A stretch of DNA of 64,000 bases, taken from positions 124,001 through 188,000 of the forward strand of contig CAVZTR010000002.1 of NCBI GenBank assembly GCA_963778225.1, written 5' to 3'. Of the stretch, positions 1-9,696 are shown piece after piece; position 1 is the stretch's first letter, and each line of letters starts with the position of its first letter. Below the pieces are notes generated by a model, which did no database searches, was not told where the DNA came from, and was given only the letters and a program-made list of their open reading frames with translations. Position numbers and translations under genes: made by a program. Source of the stretch: JAGVSR01 sp963778225. Lineage in GTDB: Bacteria; Pseudomonadota; Alphaproteobacteria; Rhizobiales; Hyphomicrobiaceae.

Positions 1-2
1 GA

Positions 3-767
3 TCGGGCGCAGTGACGGAGCGGGATTTCGATCAGCGCGCCGCTAACCTGTCGGTGGCGCGCGCGGCCTTGCAGGCGGCGCAGGCGGCGACCAAGAACGC
101 GGAACTTAATCTGGAATGGACGAAGGTCACGGCGCCGATCGATGGACGTATCTCCGATCGCAAAGTGGACGCGGGCAATCTCGTCAATGGCGGATCGGGC
201 TCGACCACACTTCTGGCGACGATCGTAACCGTCGACCCCATCCACTTTCTATTCGAGGTCTCGGAGGCCGATTACCTGCGTTACACGCGCCTGGCCGAGA
301 ACGGGCAGCGTGCCTCCTCGCGCACTACGGGCAATCCCGTGCGCATCAGGTTGTCGGACGAAACCTCGTTCACGCACATGGGGAACATGGACTTCGTGGA
401 TAACATGCTCAACGCCCGGTCTGGGACGATGCGCGGGCGCGCGGTTGTCGAGAACAAGACCGGGCTGATGCAGCCGGGATTGTTTGCCCGCATGCAATTG
501 TTTGGCGGCGAGGTCGATGCGCTGCTGGTGCCAGATGCGGCGGTGGTGTCCGATCAGGCGCGCAAGATCGTCTTCACAGTTGGCGACGACGGTGTCGTCA
601 AGCCGAAGCCGGTGACGCTCGGGGCTGTCGAAGGCGGGCTGAGAATGATCCTGTCAGGGCTGACGGCTGAGGACCGGGTTGTGATCGACGGGATCGCCAA
701 TCCGATGGTGCGGCCGGGCGCGAAAGTGACGCCGCAGGACGGCAAGATCGAAATGGTCGCGAAGTAA
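3..767 (+). CDS. RND efflux periplasmic adaptor (membrane fusion protein), 5' end outside window
   Basis: This is the C-terminal part of a periplasmic adaptor that links an inner-membrane RND pump to an outer-membrane channel. The reading frame is open to the left edge, so the true start lies upstream. Visible are the end of the alpha-hairpin (Ala/Gln/Asn-rich helix), the lipoyl-domain return VTAPIDGRISDRKVDAGNLV, then the beta-barrel (VDPIHFLFEVSEADYLRY) and the membrane-proximal domain ending in PGAKVTPQDG. It lies 81 bp before the RND pump gene on the same strand, so the two very likely form one transport unit. No outer-membrane channel gene is in the window and the substrate cannot be inferred. 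Confidence 0.9.
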   Translation, partial: SGAVTERDFDQRAANLSVARAALQAAQAATKNAELNLEWTKVTAPIDGRISDRKVDAGNLVNGGSGSTTLLATIVTVDPIHFLFEVSEADYLRYTRLAENGQRASSRTTGNPVRIRLSDETSFTHMGNMDFVDNMLNARSGTMRGRAVVENKTGLMQPGLFARMQLFGGEVDALLVPDAAVVSDQARKIVFTVGDDGVVKPKPVTLGAVEGGLRMILSGLTAEDRVVIDGIANPMVRPGAKVTPQDGKIEMVAK

Positions 768-782
768 AAAGAGTCGTTGGTG

Positions 783-823
783 AAGCGTGGCGACTCCGCT
801 GCGCGGAGCCGGCCGCCACGCTT
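783..823. repeat. Palindromic repeat, copy 1
   Basis: A nested inverted repeat: outer arms AAGCGTGGCG / CGCCACGCTT enclose an inner hairpin around CTCCGCTGCGCGGAG. It fills the gap between the adaptor and pump genes. The central core is shared with four other copies to the right, while the outer arms differ but stay complementary. Confidence 0.75.
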
Positions 824-848
824 GGTTGATCGTTGAAGGACCCCTCGC

Positions 849-3800
849 ATGCGCTTTACGCACTTCTTCATCGACCGCCCGATTTTTGCGACCGTACTGT
901 CGGTTCTCATCGTCATCATCGGGGCCATCGCGCAGATGCGATTGCCCGTGGCCGAGTATCCCGAAATTGCACCGCCCACGGTGAACGTGCGTGCGGTTTA
1001 CCCCGGTGCATCGGCGAAGGTGGTGGCCGAGACGGTGGCGACGCCGCTGGAGCAGGAAATCAACGGCGTCGATGACATGCTCTATGTGTCGTCGCAATCG
1101 ACGGGTGACGGCGCGCTCTCGATCAACGTGGTGTTCAAGCCGGGCACCAACATCGACATGGCGCAGGTGCTGGTGCAGAACCGCGTGGCGGTGGCCGAGC
1201 CGCGGCTGCCGGAAGACGTGCGCCGCGTCGGCGTGACGGTGCGTAAGGCGTCGCCCGACCTGATGATGGTCGTGCACATGATCTCGCCGGACGGGTCGCG
1301 CGATCAGCAATACATCTCCAACTATGCCACGCTGAACGTGAAGGACGTGCTGACGCGCGTCGACGGCGTCGGCAACGTGAACGTTTTCGGTGCGCGCGAC
1401 TTCTCGATGCGCATCTGGCTCGACCCCGACAAGCTGGCGACGCGCAGCCTCACGGCGAACGACGTGGTGACGGCGTTGAGGGCCTCGAACCTCCAGGTCG
1501 CGGCGGGATCCGTGAACCAGCCGCCTGCGCAGTCGGACGGCGCTTTCCAATTGCAGGTCACGACGCTCGGCCGTTTGACCGACGTTTCGCAGTTCGAGGA
1601 TATCGTTGTGCGGGCGGAGCCCGATGGGGCGGTGACGCGGCTGCGCGACGTGGCGCGGGTGGAACTGGGCGCACAGGATTATCTCGTCAATGCGTACCTG
1701 AACAACCAGTTTGCGACGGGCATCGGCATCTATCAGCGACCGGGCTCGAACGCGCTTTCGACAGCCGATCAGATCAAGGCCACGATGGAGCGGCTGGCGG
1801 AGGATTTCCCGCCGGGTGTGGCTTACACGATCGTCTACAATCCCACCGAATTCATCCGCTCGTCGGTGTCGGCCGTGGTGATGACGCTGTTCGAGGCGGT
1901 GGCGCTCGTCGTGCTGGTCGTGATCCTGTTTTTGCAAACCTGGCGTGCGGCGATCATTCCCATTGTTGCGATCCCGGTGTCGCTGATCGGCACGTTCGCG
2001 ATCATGTCGGCGGTGGGCATCACGTTCAACACGCTGTCTCTGTTCGGGCTCGTGCTTGCGATTGGCATCGTGGTGGATGACGCGATCGTGGTGGTGGAGA
2101 ACGTGGAGCGACGGCTGCGCGAGGGCATGTCGCCCAAGGAGGCGGCGCACGCGACGATGGACGAAGTCGGCGGTGCGGTGCTCGCGATTTCACTTGTTCT
2201 GATCGCGGTGTTTGTGCCGACGGCTTTCATCACCGGTCTGCAGGGTGCGTTCTATAAGCAGTTCGGCATCACGATTGCGGCGGCCACGGCCATTTCGGCG
2301 TTTGTTTCGCTGACGCTGTCGCCGGCGCTGGCCGCGCTGTTGTTGAAGCCGCACACGGAGACCCACGGCGACGTTGGGATCATGGCGAAGATCGGCGCGC
2401 CGGTGCGTGCGTTCTTCACCGGGTTCAACCGGATGTTCGAGCGGTTCTCGCACGGCTATGCGTGGCTGACGGGCAAGCTCATCCGGCGCACATTCGTCAT
2501 GCTTCTTCTGTTCGCGGGGCTGCTGGGCCTCACCTACGAACGGCTGGTGGCGACCCCCACCGGGCTCATTCCACAGCTCGACCGCACCTATTTTATCGTC
2601 GCCTTTCAGCTGCCGCCGGGGGCGACCCTCGATCGCACGGACGAGGTGGTGCGCAAGGCGAGCGATCTCATTCGCGCACGGCCGGGCATTTTCGCGACCG
2701 TGCAGTTCGTGGGCTTGGATGGCGCCACGTTCACCAACGCGCCCAATGCCGGCGTGATCTTCGTGCGGGTGAACTCGTTCGAAGATCGGATCGCTGCGGG
2801 ACTGACGAAGGACGGCATCATCAACGACATCCGAAAGGAGATGCAGAAGCTGCGCGAGGCGTTCGTTCTGGTGATCGAGCCGCCGTCGGTTCCCGGCATC
2901 GGCACGGGTGGCGGCATCAAGGGCTACGTGCAAGATCGGTCGGGGCGCGGATTGCAGGCGCTCGAGATGGCGGCGTTCACCGCGATGGGTGCTGCCAACC
3001 AGCGGCCGGAGTTCGCGCAGGCGTTCACGCTCTACAACACCCGCACACCGCAGATCTTCGCCGACATCGATCGCGTCAAGGCGGAACAGTTGGGCGTGCC
3101 GATCGCCAACGTGTTCGACACGCTGTCGATCTACATGGGCTCGAGCTATGTGAACGACTTCAACTTGCTGGGCCGGACGTTCCGCGTCACCGCGCAAGCC
3201 GACAATCCGTTCCGGCTGAGCGTGCGCGACGTGCAGAACTTGAAGACGCGAAATGCGGAAGGCGACATGGTGCCGTTGGGGTCCGTTGCGACGTTCCAGG
3301 ACATCACAGATGCCTACCGTGTGCCGCGCTATAACCTCTATCCGGCGGCGGAATTGCAGGCGGCCATGAAGCCGGGGTTCTCCACGGGCCAAGGCATTGC
3401 CGCGATCGAAGAGATTGCGGAGACGAAGCTGCCATCCGGCTTCGGGTTCGAGTGGACGGAAATTGCACTGCAGGAAAAGCTCGGCGGCAGCACGGCGTTG
3501 ATCGCGTTCGTGCTGGCGGTCGTCTTCGTTTTCCTGCTGCTGGCTGCGCTCTACGAGAGCTGGCTGTTGCCGCTGGCGGTGATCCTGATCGTGCCGATGT
3601 GCATTCTGGCGGCGATGATCGGCGTGAATATTCGCGGTTTCGATCGCAACATCCTGGTCGAGATCGGTCTCGTGGTGCTCGTCGGCCTTGCGGCGAAAAA
3701 CGCGATCCTGATCGTGGAGTTCGCGAAGCAGGCCGAGGAGGCGGGCATGAACCGCTACGATGCCGCCGTCGAAGCTGCCAAGACGCGCCTGCGACCGATC

Positions 3801-4022
3801 ATCATGACGTCGCTCGCATTTATTCTCGGCGTGGTGCCACTCGTGTTTGCGAGCGGGGCAGGTGCTGAGATGCGGCAGTCGCTCGGGACGGCTGTGTTCT
3901 CGGGTATGATCGGCGTGACCGTGTTCGGTCTCATTTTCACGCCGCTGTTCTACGTGCTGGCGAGCCGCTTCCAGCGGAAGAAGACAGCCGACACGGCCCC
4001 GGTGCCCGATATAGCTTCTTAG
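849..4022 (+). CDS. RND multidrug efflux permease (HAE1/AcrB-like)
   Basis: Proton-driven inner-membrane pump of 1057 residues, the usual size for the hydrophobe/amphiphile efflux family. It starts MRFTHFFIDRPIFATVLS, the typical first helix. Two large periplasmic loops separate the two six-helix halves. The proton-relay residues are visible: Asp410-Asp411 in VDDAIVVVENV of TM4 and Lys950 in AAKNAILIVEF of TM10. It sits directly after the adaptor gene. The spacer holds a palindromic repeat rather than an obvious terminator with a T tract. No regulator is seen in the window. Drug, solvent or lipid substrates are all possible. Confidence 0.95.
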   Translation: MRFTHFFIDRPIFATVLSVLIVIIGAIAQMRLPVAEYPEIAPPTVNVRAVYPGASAKVVAETVATPLEQEINGVDDMLYVSSQSTGDGALSINVVFKPGTNIDMAQVLVQNRVAVAEPRLPEDVRRVGVTVRKASPDLMMVVHMISPDGSRDQQYISNYATLNVKDVLTRVDGVGNVNVFGARDFSMRIWLDPDKLATRSLTANDVVTALRASNLQVAAGSVNQPPAQSDGAFQLQVTTLGRLTDVSQFEDIVVRAEPDGAVTRLRDVARVELGAQDYLVNAYLNNQFATGIGIYQRPGSNALSTADQIKATMERLAEDFPPGVAYTIVYNPTEFIRSSVSAVVMTLFEAVALVVLVVILFLQTWRAAIIPIVAIPVSLIGTFAIMSAVGITFNTLSLFGLVLAIGIVVDDAIVVVENVERRLREGMSPKEAAHATMDEVGGAVLAISLVLIAVFVPTAFITGLQGAFYKQFGITIAAATAISAFVSLTLSPALAALLLKPHTETHGDVGIMAKIGAPVRAFFTGFNRMFERFSHGYAWLTGKLIRRTFVMLLLFAGLLGLTYERLVATPTGLIPQLDRTYFIVAFQLPPGATLDRTDEVVRKASDLIRARPGIFATVQFVGLDGATFTNAPNAGVIFVRVNSFEDRIAAGLTKDGIINDIRKEMQKLREAFVLVIEPPSVPGIGTGGGIKGYVQDRSGRGLQALEMAAFTAMGAANQRPEFAQAFTLYNTRTPQIFADIDRVKAEQLGVPIANVFDTLSIYMGSSYVNDFNLLGRTFRVTAQADNPFRLSVRDVQNLKTRNAEGDMVPLGSVATFQDITDAYRVPRYNLYPAAELQAAMKPGFSTGQGIAAIEEIAETKLPSGFGFEWTEIALQEKLGGSTALIAFVLAVVFVFLLLAALYESWLLPLAVILIVPMCILAAMIGVNIRGFDRNILVEIGLVVLVGLAAKNAILIVEFAKQAEEAGMNRYDAAVEAAKTRLRPIIMTSLAFILGVVPLVFASGAGAEMRQSLGTAVFSGMIGVTVFGLIFTPLFYVLASRFQRKKTADTAPVPDIAS

Positions 4023-4043
4023 TGGCGCATGGGATTCTTGGTT

Positions 4044-4085
4044 GCGCATGGCGACTCCGCTTTCGCGGAGCCGGCCGCCATGCGC
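4044..4085. repeat. Palindromic repeat, copy 2
   Basis: Arms GCGCATGGCG / CGCCATGCGC around the core ACTCCGCTTTCGCGGAGCC. It begins 21 bp after the stop codon of the RND pump. Confidence 0.75.
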
Positions 4086-4096
4086 GAGGTCTTGGT

Positions 4097-4138
4097 GCGC
4101 ATAGCGCCTCCGCTTTCGCGGAGCTGGCCGCCATGCGG
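4097..4138. repeat. Palindromic repeat, copy 3 (degenerate)
   Basis: Lies 11 bp after copy 2 in direct orientation. The CTCCGCTTTCGCGGAG core is intact, but the outer arms carry mismatches (GCATAGCG against CGCCATGC). Confidence 0.65.
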
Positions 4139-4255
4139 GTTGTCTCAATTCCGTACGCCTCTTAACGCGCCTTTTACTGGTCCGGCTGCACTCTGCCCTC
4201 ACAGACACGAGGCATCGGGTTCGGCCGGCTGCCGGTACGAGAGGGTTAAGAGATT

Positions 4256-5156
4256 ATGAAGACCATCCTGAAGGCGGGGGTGGCCGCTGCCGCTCTGGCA
4301 ATCGCCATGTCCGTGACGACCGACACGTTCGCGGCAGATCTCGGCTCGATCAAGGACGGTTATGCCGCCGCGCCCGCTTACGTCGCTTCGGCTGTGGGCC
4401 CCTGTTACTTCCGCGGCGATGTGGGTTATTCGATCTCGCAAGATCCGTCGGTGACGTGGCCGGTGAACAACGGCGTGTTGGACGGATACGAATACCGACG
4501 GCATCGTCGATGCGAACGAAGTCGTTTCGACGTTTGTGACCGATCGCGTCACGAACGTGAGCCTGGAAAACACCTGGCTGGCCGAAGGCGGTATGGGCTG
4601 CGGCTCGGGTTCGCGCGGTTTCCGTGGCGAAGTCATGCTCGGCTATCGCGGCGATCGAGAACTCGAAGGTGAGCCCGGCGTCTATGATCCGGGTCCTCCG
4701 GTCGGATCAACGCCCGCCGGTCCCACGACGCCGATCGACGATCCGCTGCACACCAGCATCCAGACCTACACGCTGATGCTCAACGTGTATAAGGACCTCG
4801 GCAACTACAATCGTTTTGTGCCCTACATCGGCGCCGGTATCGGTCTGGCGATCCACGATGTCGATGAAGTCTACTTCACCGGCAACCCGAACCTCGTCAA
4901 TCGCATCGAAGGCGATCGTGACGTGTCGTTCGCCTGGTCGCTGATGGCGGGCGTCGGCTACCAGATCTCTGACCGTGCGATCCTCGACGTGGGCTATCGC
5001 TACATCGATATGGGTTCGGCTCAGTCGGGCCGCGTCGATAGCGCGGGCTTCGTCAATCCGGCCGTCAAGATCGACGACATCGCCGCTCACGAAGTCAAAG
5101 TCGGTCTGCGCTACCACTTCGGTGACACGGGCGCTGACTACGCAACCTTCAAGTAA
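4256..5156 (+). CDS. Outer-membrane beta-barrel protein (Omp25-like), interrupted by one frameshift
   Basis: The first frame begins MKTILKAGVAAAALAIAM with a signal peptide ending TDTFA-AD. It reads on to GVLDGYE, after which it turns into Arg-rich nonsense. The +1 frame resumes with TNTDGIVDANEVV near 4483-4490 and runs to the stop at 5156. The second part has alternating beta strands, glycine turns (YIGAGIGLAI, LMAGVGYQISDRAILDVGYRY) and a terminal strand VGLRYHF, as in alphaproteobacterial surface barrels. Removing one base gives 299 residues. The rest of the frame is clean, so a sequence error or very recent mutation is more likely than decay. A strong terminator follows. Confidence 0.8.
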
Positions 5157-5181
5157 TCGCTCTCTCCCTGAATTTTTGTCT

Positions 5182-5223
5182 GCGCCATCCGACTCCGCTT
5201 TCGCGGAGCCGGCCGGATGGCGC
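5182..5223. repeat. Palindromic repeat, copy 4
   Basis: Arms GCGCCATCC / GGATGGCGC around GACTCCGCTTTCGCGGAGCC. It lies just after the outer-membrane protein gene and before its terminator. Confidence 0.75.
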
Positions 5224-5230
5224 GGAGGAA

Positions 5231-5267
5231 GCCGGGTTCCTGCCCCCAGGAGCCCGGTTTTTGTTTT
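5231..5267 (+). terminator. Rho-independent terminator after the outer-membrane protein gene
   Basis: A 10-bp GC-rich stem (CCGGGTTCCT with AGGAGCCCGG, one G-T pair) is followed by TTTTTGTTTT. Confidence 0.8.
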
Positions 5268-5283
5268 GCGCCATCAGTTGTTT

Positions 5284-5324
5284 GCGCCATCCGACTCCAC
5301 TGTGGCGGAGCCGGCCGGATGGCG
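5284..5324. repeat. Palindromic repeat, copy 5
   Basis: Arms GCGCCATCC / GGATGGCGC match copy 4. The inner hairpin is changed to CTCCACTGTGGCGGAG. It is followed by GTTTTT, so it may also help termination. From its end to the tRNA at 5527 I see no gene. Confidence 0.7.
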
Positions 5325-5526
5325 CGTTTTTCATACAACCTTACTGGGGTGCCTTGGGGGTGAGCGACAGACGGGGCATTTCTAGAAACTGGATTGATCT
5401 TGCTCCCCCTTGCTGCCTATATGAGCGCCCTGTCCGGACTGCTGTCGTCGGCGCTTGCCGCGTGGGCCGATAGCTGCACGGACGCACTCGTTTCTGCCCG
5501 GTTTGCGCCGGGCTCGAGCTCTCCCA

Positions 5527-5611
<85 letters not shown>

Positions 5612-5722
5612 GTATCTGCCCGCCCTGAGATGTGCCGAGACGACAAAATCATATCGAGCGGCCGTCTCACCTTCGTGGACGGCCATAGACGACGACAACG
5701 CGAGCTGAAAAAGGCAAGGACG

Positions 5723-7075
5723 ATGCAGATTATTGAGGCCAACGTTGACGGCCTGAAGCGGACCCTCAAGGTCGTGGTTGGTGCGGCCGAGATCGAGCAG
5801 CGTCTTGCCTCGCGCCTCGATCAGGTCAAGGACAACGTTCAGATCAAGGGCTTTCGCAAGGGCAAGGTGCCCGTGGCGCACATCAAGAAGGTCTACGGCC
5901 GCTCGCTGATGACCGAAGTGCTGCAGGATGCCATTCGCGAGACCAGCGATGCCGCGATCCGCGACCGCAAGGAACGTCCCGCGCAGATGCCCAACATCTC
6001 GTTGTCGGAAGACCAGGACGAGATCAATCAGGTGATCGAGGGCAAGAAGGACCTTGCCTATCAGATGACGTTCGAAGTGGTGCCGGAAATCGCGCTGGCG
6101 GACTTCGAGACGATCGAGCTGGAGCGGCTGGCCGCGGATGTCGATGACGAGACGCTGCAGAAGTCGATCGACGATCTATTGAAGCGCGCCGGTAGCTTCG
6201 AGGCCGACGCCGAGCGTAAGGCGGAAACGGGCGATCGCGTCACCATCACGTACAAGGGCACGATCAACGGCGAGGCGTTCGAAGGCGGCAGCGGCGAGGG
6301 CTTGAGCCTCGTACTCGGCAACGCCGGCTTCATTCCTGGTTTCGAAGACGGCATCGTCGGCATGGGTAAAGGCGAGACGAAAGACGTGTCGTGCCGCTTC
6401 CCGGACGACTATTCGGTCGAGACGCTGGCCGGCAAGGATGCCGTGTTCAACGTGACGGTGAATGAAGTCGAGAAGCCGGTGGAAGCAAAGCTCGATGATG
6501 AGATTGCAAAGGCTTTTGGCGCGGAAAACGCCGATAACCTGAAGGATCTCGTGCGCAAGCAGATCCAGTCGGAGTTCGACAAGGCGGCGCGCGTGAAGAT
6601 GAAGCGCGAACTGCTCGACAAGCTCGAAGCATTGCACAGCTTCGAATTGCCTCGCTCGCTCGTCGACCGGGAGTTTGAAGGCATTTGGCGGCAGGTGGAA
6701 GCCAGCCGCAAGCAGGGCGAGAATGAAGAGGACGCAGGCAAGTCGGAAGAGGACCTGCGCGCGGAATACCAGAAGATCGCGGAGCGCCGCGTCCGGTTGG
6801 GTCTCGTCGTGGGCGAGATCGGCGCGAAGAACCTGATCGAAGTCACGCAGGACGAGATGCGCATGGCCCTCATGGAGCAGGCGCGTCGATATCCGGGCCA
6901 GGAGAAGTTCGTCTACGAATACTTCGAGAAGACGCCGGGTGCGCTGCAGGAACTGCGCGCGCCGATCTTCGAAGACAAGGTTGTCGATCTCATTGTCGGC
7001 AAAGCCAAGGTGTCGGAGAAGAAGGTCAGCCGCGAAGAGCTGTTCGAGCAGGTCAAGGCCGCAACCGAGGCCTGA
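5723..7075 (+). CDS. tig: Trigger factor
   Basis: Ribosome-bound chaperone and peptidyl-prolyl isomerase that shields nascent chains at the exit tunnel. Length is 450 residues, as expected. It has the N-terminal ribosome-binding domain with the GFRKGKVP signature, a central FKBP domain (about residues 160-245, GDRVTITYKGTINGEAFEGG) and a helical C-terminal domain. I chose the ATG at 5723 (MQIIEANVDGLKRTLKV) because it matches the family start. The frame is open further upstream but overlaps the tRNA. It heads the tig-clpP-clpX-lon block. Confidence 0.97.
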   Translation: MQIIEANVDGLKRTLKVVVGAAEIEQRLASRLDQVKDNVQIKGFRKGKVPVAHIKKVYGRSLMTEVLQDAIRETSDAAIRDRKERPAQMPNISLSEDQDEINQVIEGKKDLAYQMTFEVVPEIALADFETIELERLAADVDDETLQKSIDDLLKRAGSFEADAERKAETGDRVTITYKGTINGEAFEGGSGEGLSLVLGNAGFIPGFEDGIVGMGKGETKDVSCRFPDDYSVETLAGKDAVFNVTVNEVEKPVEAKLDDEIAKAFGAENADNLKDLVRKQIQSEFDKAARVKMKRELLDKLEALHSFELPRSLVDREFEGIWRQVEASRKQGENEEDAGKSEEDLRAEYQKIAERRVRLGLVVGEIGAKNLIEVTQDEMRMALMEQARRYPGQEKFVYEYFEKTPGALQELRAPIFEDKVVDLIVGKAKVSEKKVSREELFEQVKAATEA

Positions 7076-7370
7076 TACCGCTCGTGACCGCCAGAGCCGT
7101 GTTCACCCATCCCGTTACCCATCCCTTTTGGCGACTTCGCTCGAGGTCTTGCGGGGAGGGGAGGGATGGCGGAAACCTTGGGGGCGACCGACCTCGATTC
7201 CTGATGCGTCATCTACAGATGTTTTCCGGGCGTTACCGGCCGCTTTCCGTAGGGGGCTTGGCTTCCCATATGCTAGAAGCCGGACGCATATTGGCAGGCG
7301 CCCAGACTTTCCCGATCGATCGGCGCTCGCTGCCGACCGAAACAGCCGTTTGAACGAGGAGCACGAACCG

Positions 7371-8018
7371 ATGCGCGATCCTATCGCTACGCTGACCAAC
7401 ACCTTCTGGCCGATGGTCGTGGAGCAGACTGCGCGCGGGGAGCGCGGCTACGATTTGCCCTCGCGCCTCTTGAAAGAGCGGATCATCTTCGTCACCGGCC
7501 CGGTGGAAGACCACATGGCCTCCTCGATCTGCATGCAGCTGCTGTTCCTGGAATCGGAGAACCCGAAGAAGGAAATCTCCATGTACATCAACTCCCCGGG
7601 CGGGGTGGTGACCTCTGGGATGGCCATTTACGACACCATGCAGTTCATCAAGCCGCAGGTTGCGACCCTGTGCATCGGCCAGGCGGCCTCGATGGGCTCG
7701 CTGCTGCTATGCGCCGGCGCCAAGGACATGCGCTTTGCGCTGCCGAATGCCCGCGTCATGGTTCACCAGCCGTCGGGCGGGTTTTCGGGTCAGGCCTCCG
7801 ACATCGAGCGGCATGCCGAAGACATCATCAAGATGAAGCGCCGCTTGAACGAAGTCTACGTCAAGCACACCGGTCAGCCTTATGAAAACATTGAGAAAAC
7901 GCTCGATCGCGACTACTTCATGACGGCCGACCAGGCGAAGGACTTCGGAATTGTCGACAAGGTTCTGAACAACCGCGACGATGTGGAAGGAAAGTTAGCC
8001 GAGGTAAAGGCGACCTGA
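7371..8018 (+). CDS. clpP: ATP-dependent Clp protease, proteolytic subunit
   Basis: Serine protease that forms the double-heptamer chamber fed by ClpX or ClpA in the cytoplasm. It has 215 residues. The nucleophile Ser107 lies in GQAASMGS and the catalytic His132 in VMVHQPSGG, and the conserved INSPGG and KTLDRDYFM segments are present. The start at 7371 follows GAACGAGGAGCAC and gives MRDPIATLTNTFWPMVVEQ, the usual alphaproteobacterial N terminus. The 295-bp gap to tig probably carries its own promoter. Confidence 0.97.
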   Translation: MRDPIATLTNTFWPMVVEQTARGERGYDLPSRLLKERIIFVTGPVEDHMASSICMQLLFLESENPKKEISMYINSPGGVVTSGMAIYDTMQFIKPQVATLCIGQAASMGSLLLCAGAKDMRFALPNARVMVHQPSGGFSGQASDIERHAEDIIKMKRRLNEVYVKHTGQPYENIEKTLDRDYFMTADQAKDFGIVDKVLNNRDDVEGKLAEVKAT

Positions 8019-8403
8019 TCCGGAACGGCGGTGCCGGTCCGCTCGTTTTGGCTTACACGGGTCGACCTTCAACTTGAGGCCGTACCGCCTTCTTTGAGGC
8101 GCTTTCCGGGGTGAAAACAACACCCTGCGGTGGCACGATTTGTCACCGGTATCTGCCGGTGACTTAAGGTAACCTCAGGGCTTCGGGTAGACGTTCGCCC
8201 GTGTGGCGTTAGGGTGGCGCAAGCCGGGATCGGCCCCGGCTATGCATTAATCCATTCTTGATCTGCCGAGCGTTAGCGTGCTGTGATTGGCCTGGAGATT
8301 CCAGGGTGGAGCAGTCCGCAGACCTCGGGTTCCCTTTTACGCCACCGGGAGCGACCGTGCTTCCAGTGGTTTTCAGTCCCGGCAAACGGGTGCGAGAGAC
8401 GCG
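8019..8403. other. Intergenic region clpP-clpX
   Basis: A 385-bp gap. I see no convincing ORF, RNA gene or terminator in it. Its length suggests an independent clpX promoter, but I cannot point to a confident -35/-10 pair. Confidence 0.4.
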
Positions 8404-9654
8404 ATGGCTCAAGAGAAAAACACTCTCTACTGCTCCTTCTGCGGCAAGAGCCAGCACGAGGTTCGAAAGCTTATTGCCGGTCCGACCGTGTTCATCTGCG
8501 ATGAATGCGTCGAACTGTGCATGGATATCATTCGCGAAGAGAACAAGAACACGCTCGTCAAGTCGCGCGACGGCGTTCCGACACCGCAGGAAATCTGCAC
8601 GGTTCTCGACAGCTATGTGATCGGTCAGTACCACGCCAAGCGCGTGCTTTCGGTCGCCGTTCACAACCATTACAAGCGGCTCAGCCACGCGGCCAAGAAC
8701 AACGACGTCGAACTGGCGAAGTCGAATATCTTGCTCGTCGGTCCGACGGGTTGCGGCAAGACGCTGCTCGCGCAGACACTGGCCCGCATCCTCGATGTGC
8801 CGTTCACGATGGCGGATGCGACGACACTCACCGAAGCCGGTTATGTTGGCGAAGACGTCGAGAACATCATTCTGAAGCTCCTGCAGAACGCCGACTACAA
8901 TGTCGAGCGGGCGCAGCGCGGCATCGTCTACATCGACGAAATCGACAAGATTTCGCGCAAATCCGACAACCCGTCGATCACGCGCGATGTGTCGGGCGAA
9001 GGCGTGCAGCAGGCCCTGTTGAAGATCATGGAAGGCACGGTTGCGTCCGTGCCGCCGCAGGGTGGCCGCAAGCATCCGCAGCAGGAATTCCTGCAGGTTG
9101 ATACCTCGAACATCCTCTTCATCTGCGGTGGCGCGTTTGCAGGGCTGGAGAAGATCATCTCCGGCCGCGGTCGCGGCACGTCGATTGGATTTGGTGCGAA
9201 GGTGACGGGTCCGGACGAACGCCGCACCGGTGAAGTGCTGCGTCAGGTCGAGCCCGAGGATCTGCTGAAGTTCGGTCTTATCCCCGAGTTCATCGGACGA
9301 CTGCCGGTCATCGCAACGCTGGAAGATCTCGACGAGACCGCACTGGTGCAGATCCTGACCGAGCCGAAGAATGCGCTCGTCAAGCAGTATCAGCGCCTGT
9401 TCGAGATGGAAGACGTCAAGCTCACGATCACGCTCGATGCGCTCAAGGCCATTTCCCGCCGCGCCATCGAACGCAAGACGGGTGCTCGCGGTTTGCGCTC
9501 CATCATGGAAGCGATCCTGCTCGACACCATGTACGACCTGCCCGCCATGAAGGGCGTGGAAGAGATCGTGATCAGCCCGGAAGTCGTGGAAGGCGGGGCA
9601 CGGCCCCTGCGGATCTACAGCGAGCGGGCCGAGGAAAAAGGCACGGCCTCGTAA
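8404..9654 (+). CDS. clpX: ATP-dependent Clp protease, ATP-binding subunit ClpX
   Basis: AAA+ unfoldase that recognises tagged substrates and threads them into ClpP. It has 416 residues. The N-terminal zinc-binding domain has the Cys4 pattern (CSFCGKS and CDECVELC). The AAA+ core has Walker A GPTGCGKTLLA and Walker B IVYIDEIDKI, with the usual pore loop and RKTGARGLRSIME near the end. The ATG at 8404 gives MAQEKNTLYCSFCGKS, the family start. Upstream in-frame codons lack family similarity. Confidence 0.97.
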   Translation: MAQEKNTLYCSFCGKSQHEVRKLIAGPTVFICDECVELCMDIIREENKNTLVKSRDGVPTPQEICTVLDSYVIGQYHAKRVLSVAVHNHYKRLSHAAKNNDVELAKSNILLVGPTGCGKTLLAQTLARILDVPFTMADATTLTEAGYVGEDVENIILKLLQNADYNVERAQRGIVYIDEIDKISRKSDNPSITRDVSGEGVQQALLKIMEGTVASVPPQGGRKHPQQEFLQVDTSNILFICGGAFAGLEKIISGRGRGTSIGFGAKVTGPDERRTGEVLRQVEPEDLLKFGLIPEFIGRLPVIATLEDLDETALVQILTEPKNALVKQYQRLFEMEDVKLTITLDALKAISRRAIERKTGARGLRSIMEAILLDTMYDLPAMKGVEEIVISPEVVEGGARPLRIYSERAEEKGTAS

Positions 9655-9667
9655 TGAGTTGACCGGC

Positions 9668-9696
9668 AGGGTTCGCGCACAAAGCGCGCGAACCCT
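9668..9696 (+). terminator. Hairpin downstream of clpX
   Basis: A perfect 11-bp stem (AGGGTTCGCGC with GCGCGAACCCT, 7-nt loop) starts 13 bp after the clpX stop. It lacks a T tract, so it may only stabilise the 3' end. The rest of the 336-bp clpX-lon gap (9655-9990) shows no gene. Confidence 0.5.

Noticed and set aside
654..4208. Long minus-strand open frames opposite the RND pump gene
   Set aside because: High-GC coding DNA leaves the opposite strand open. The predicted proteins are Arg/His-rich with no domain, and the plus-strand protein is unmistakable.
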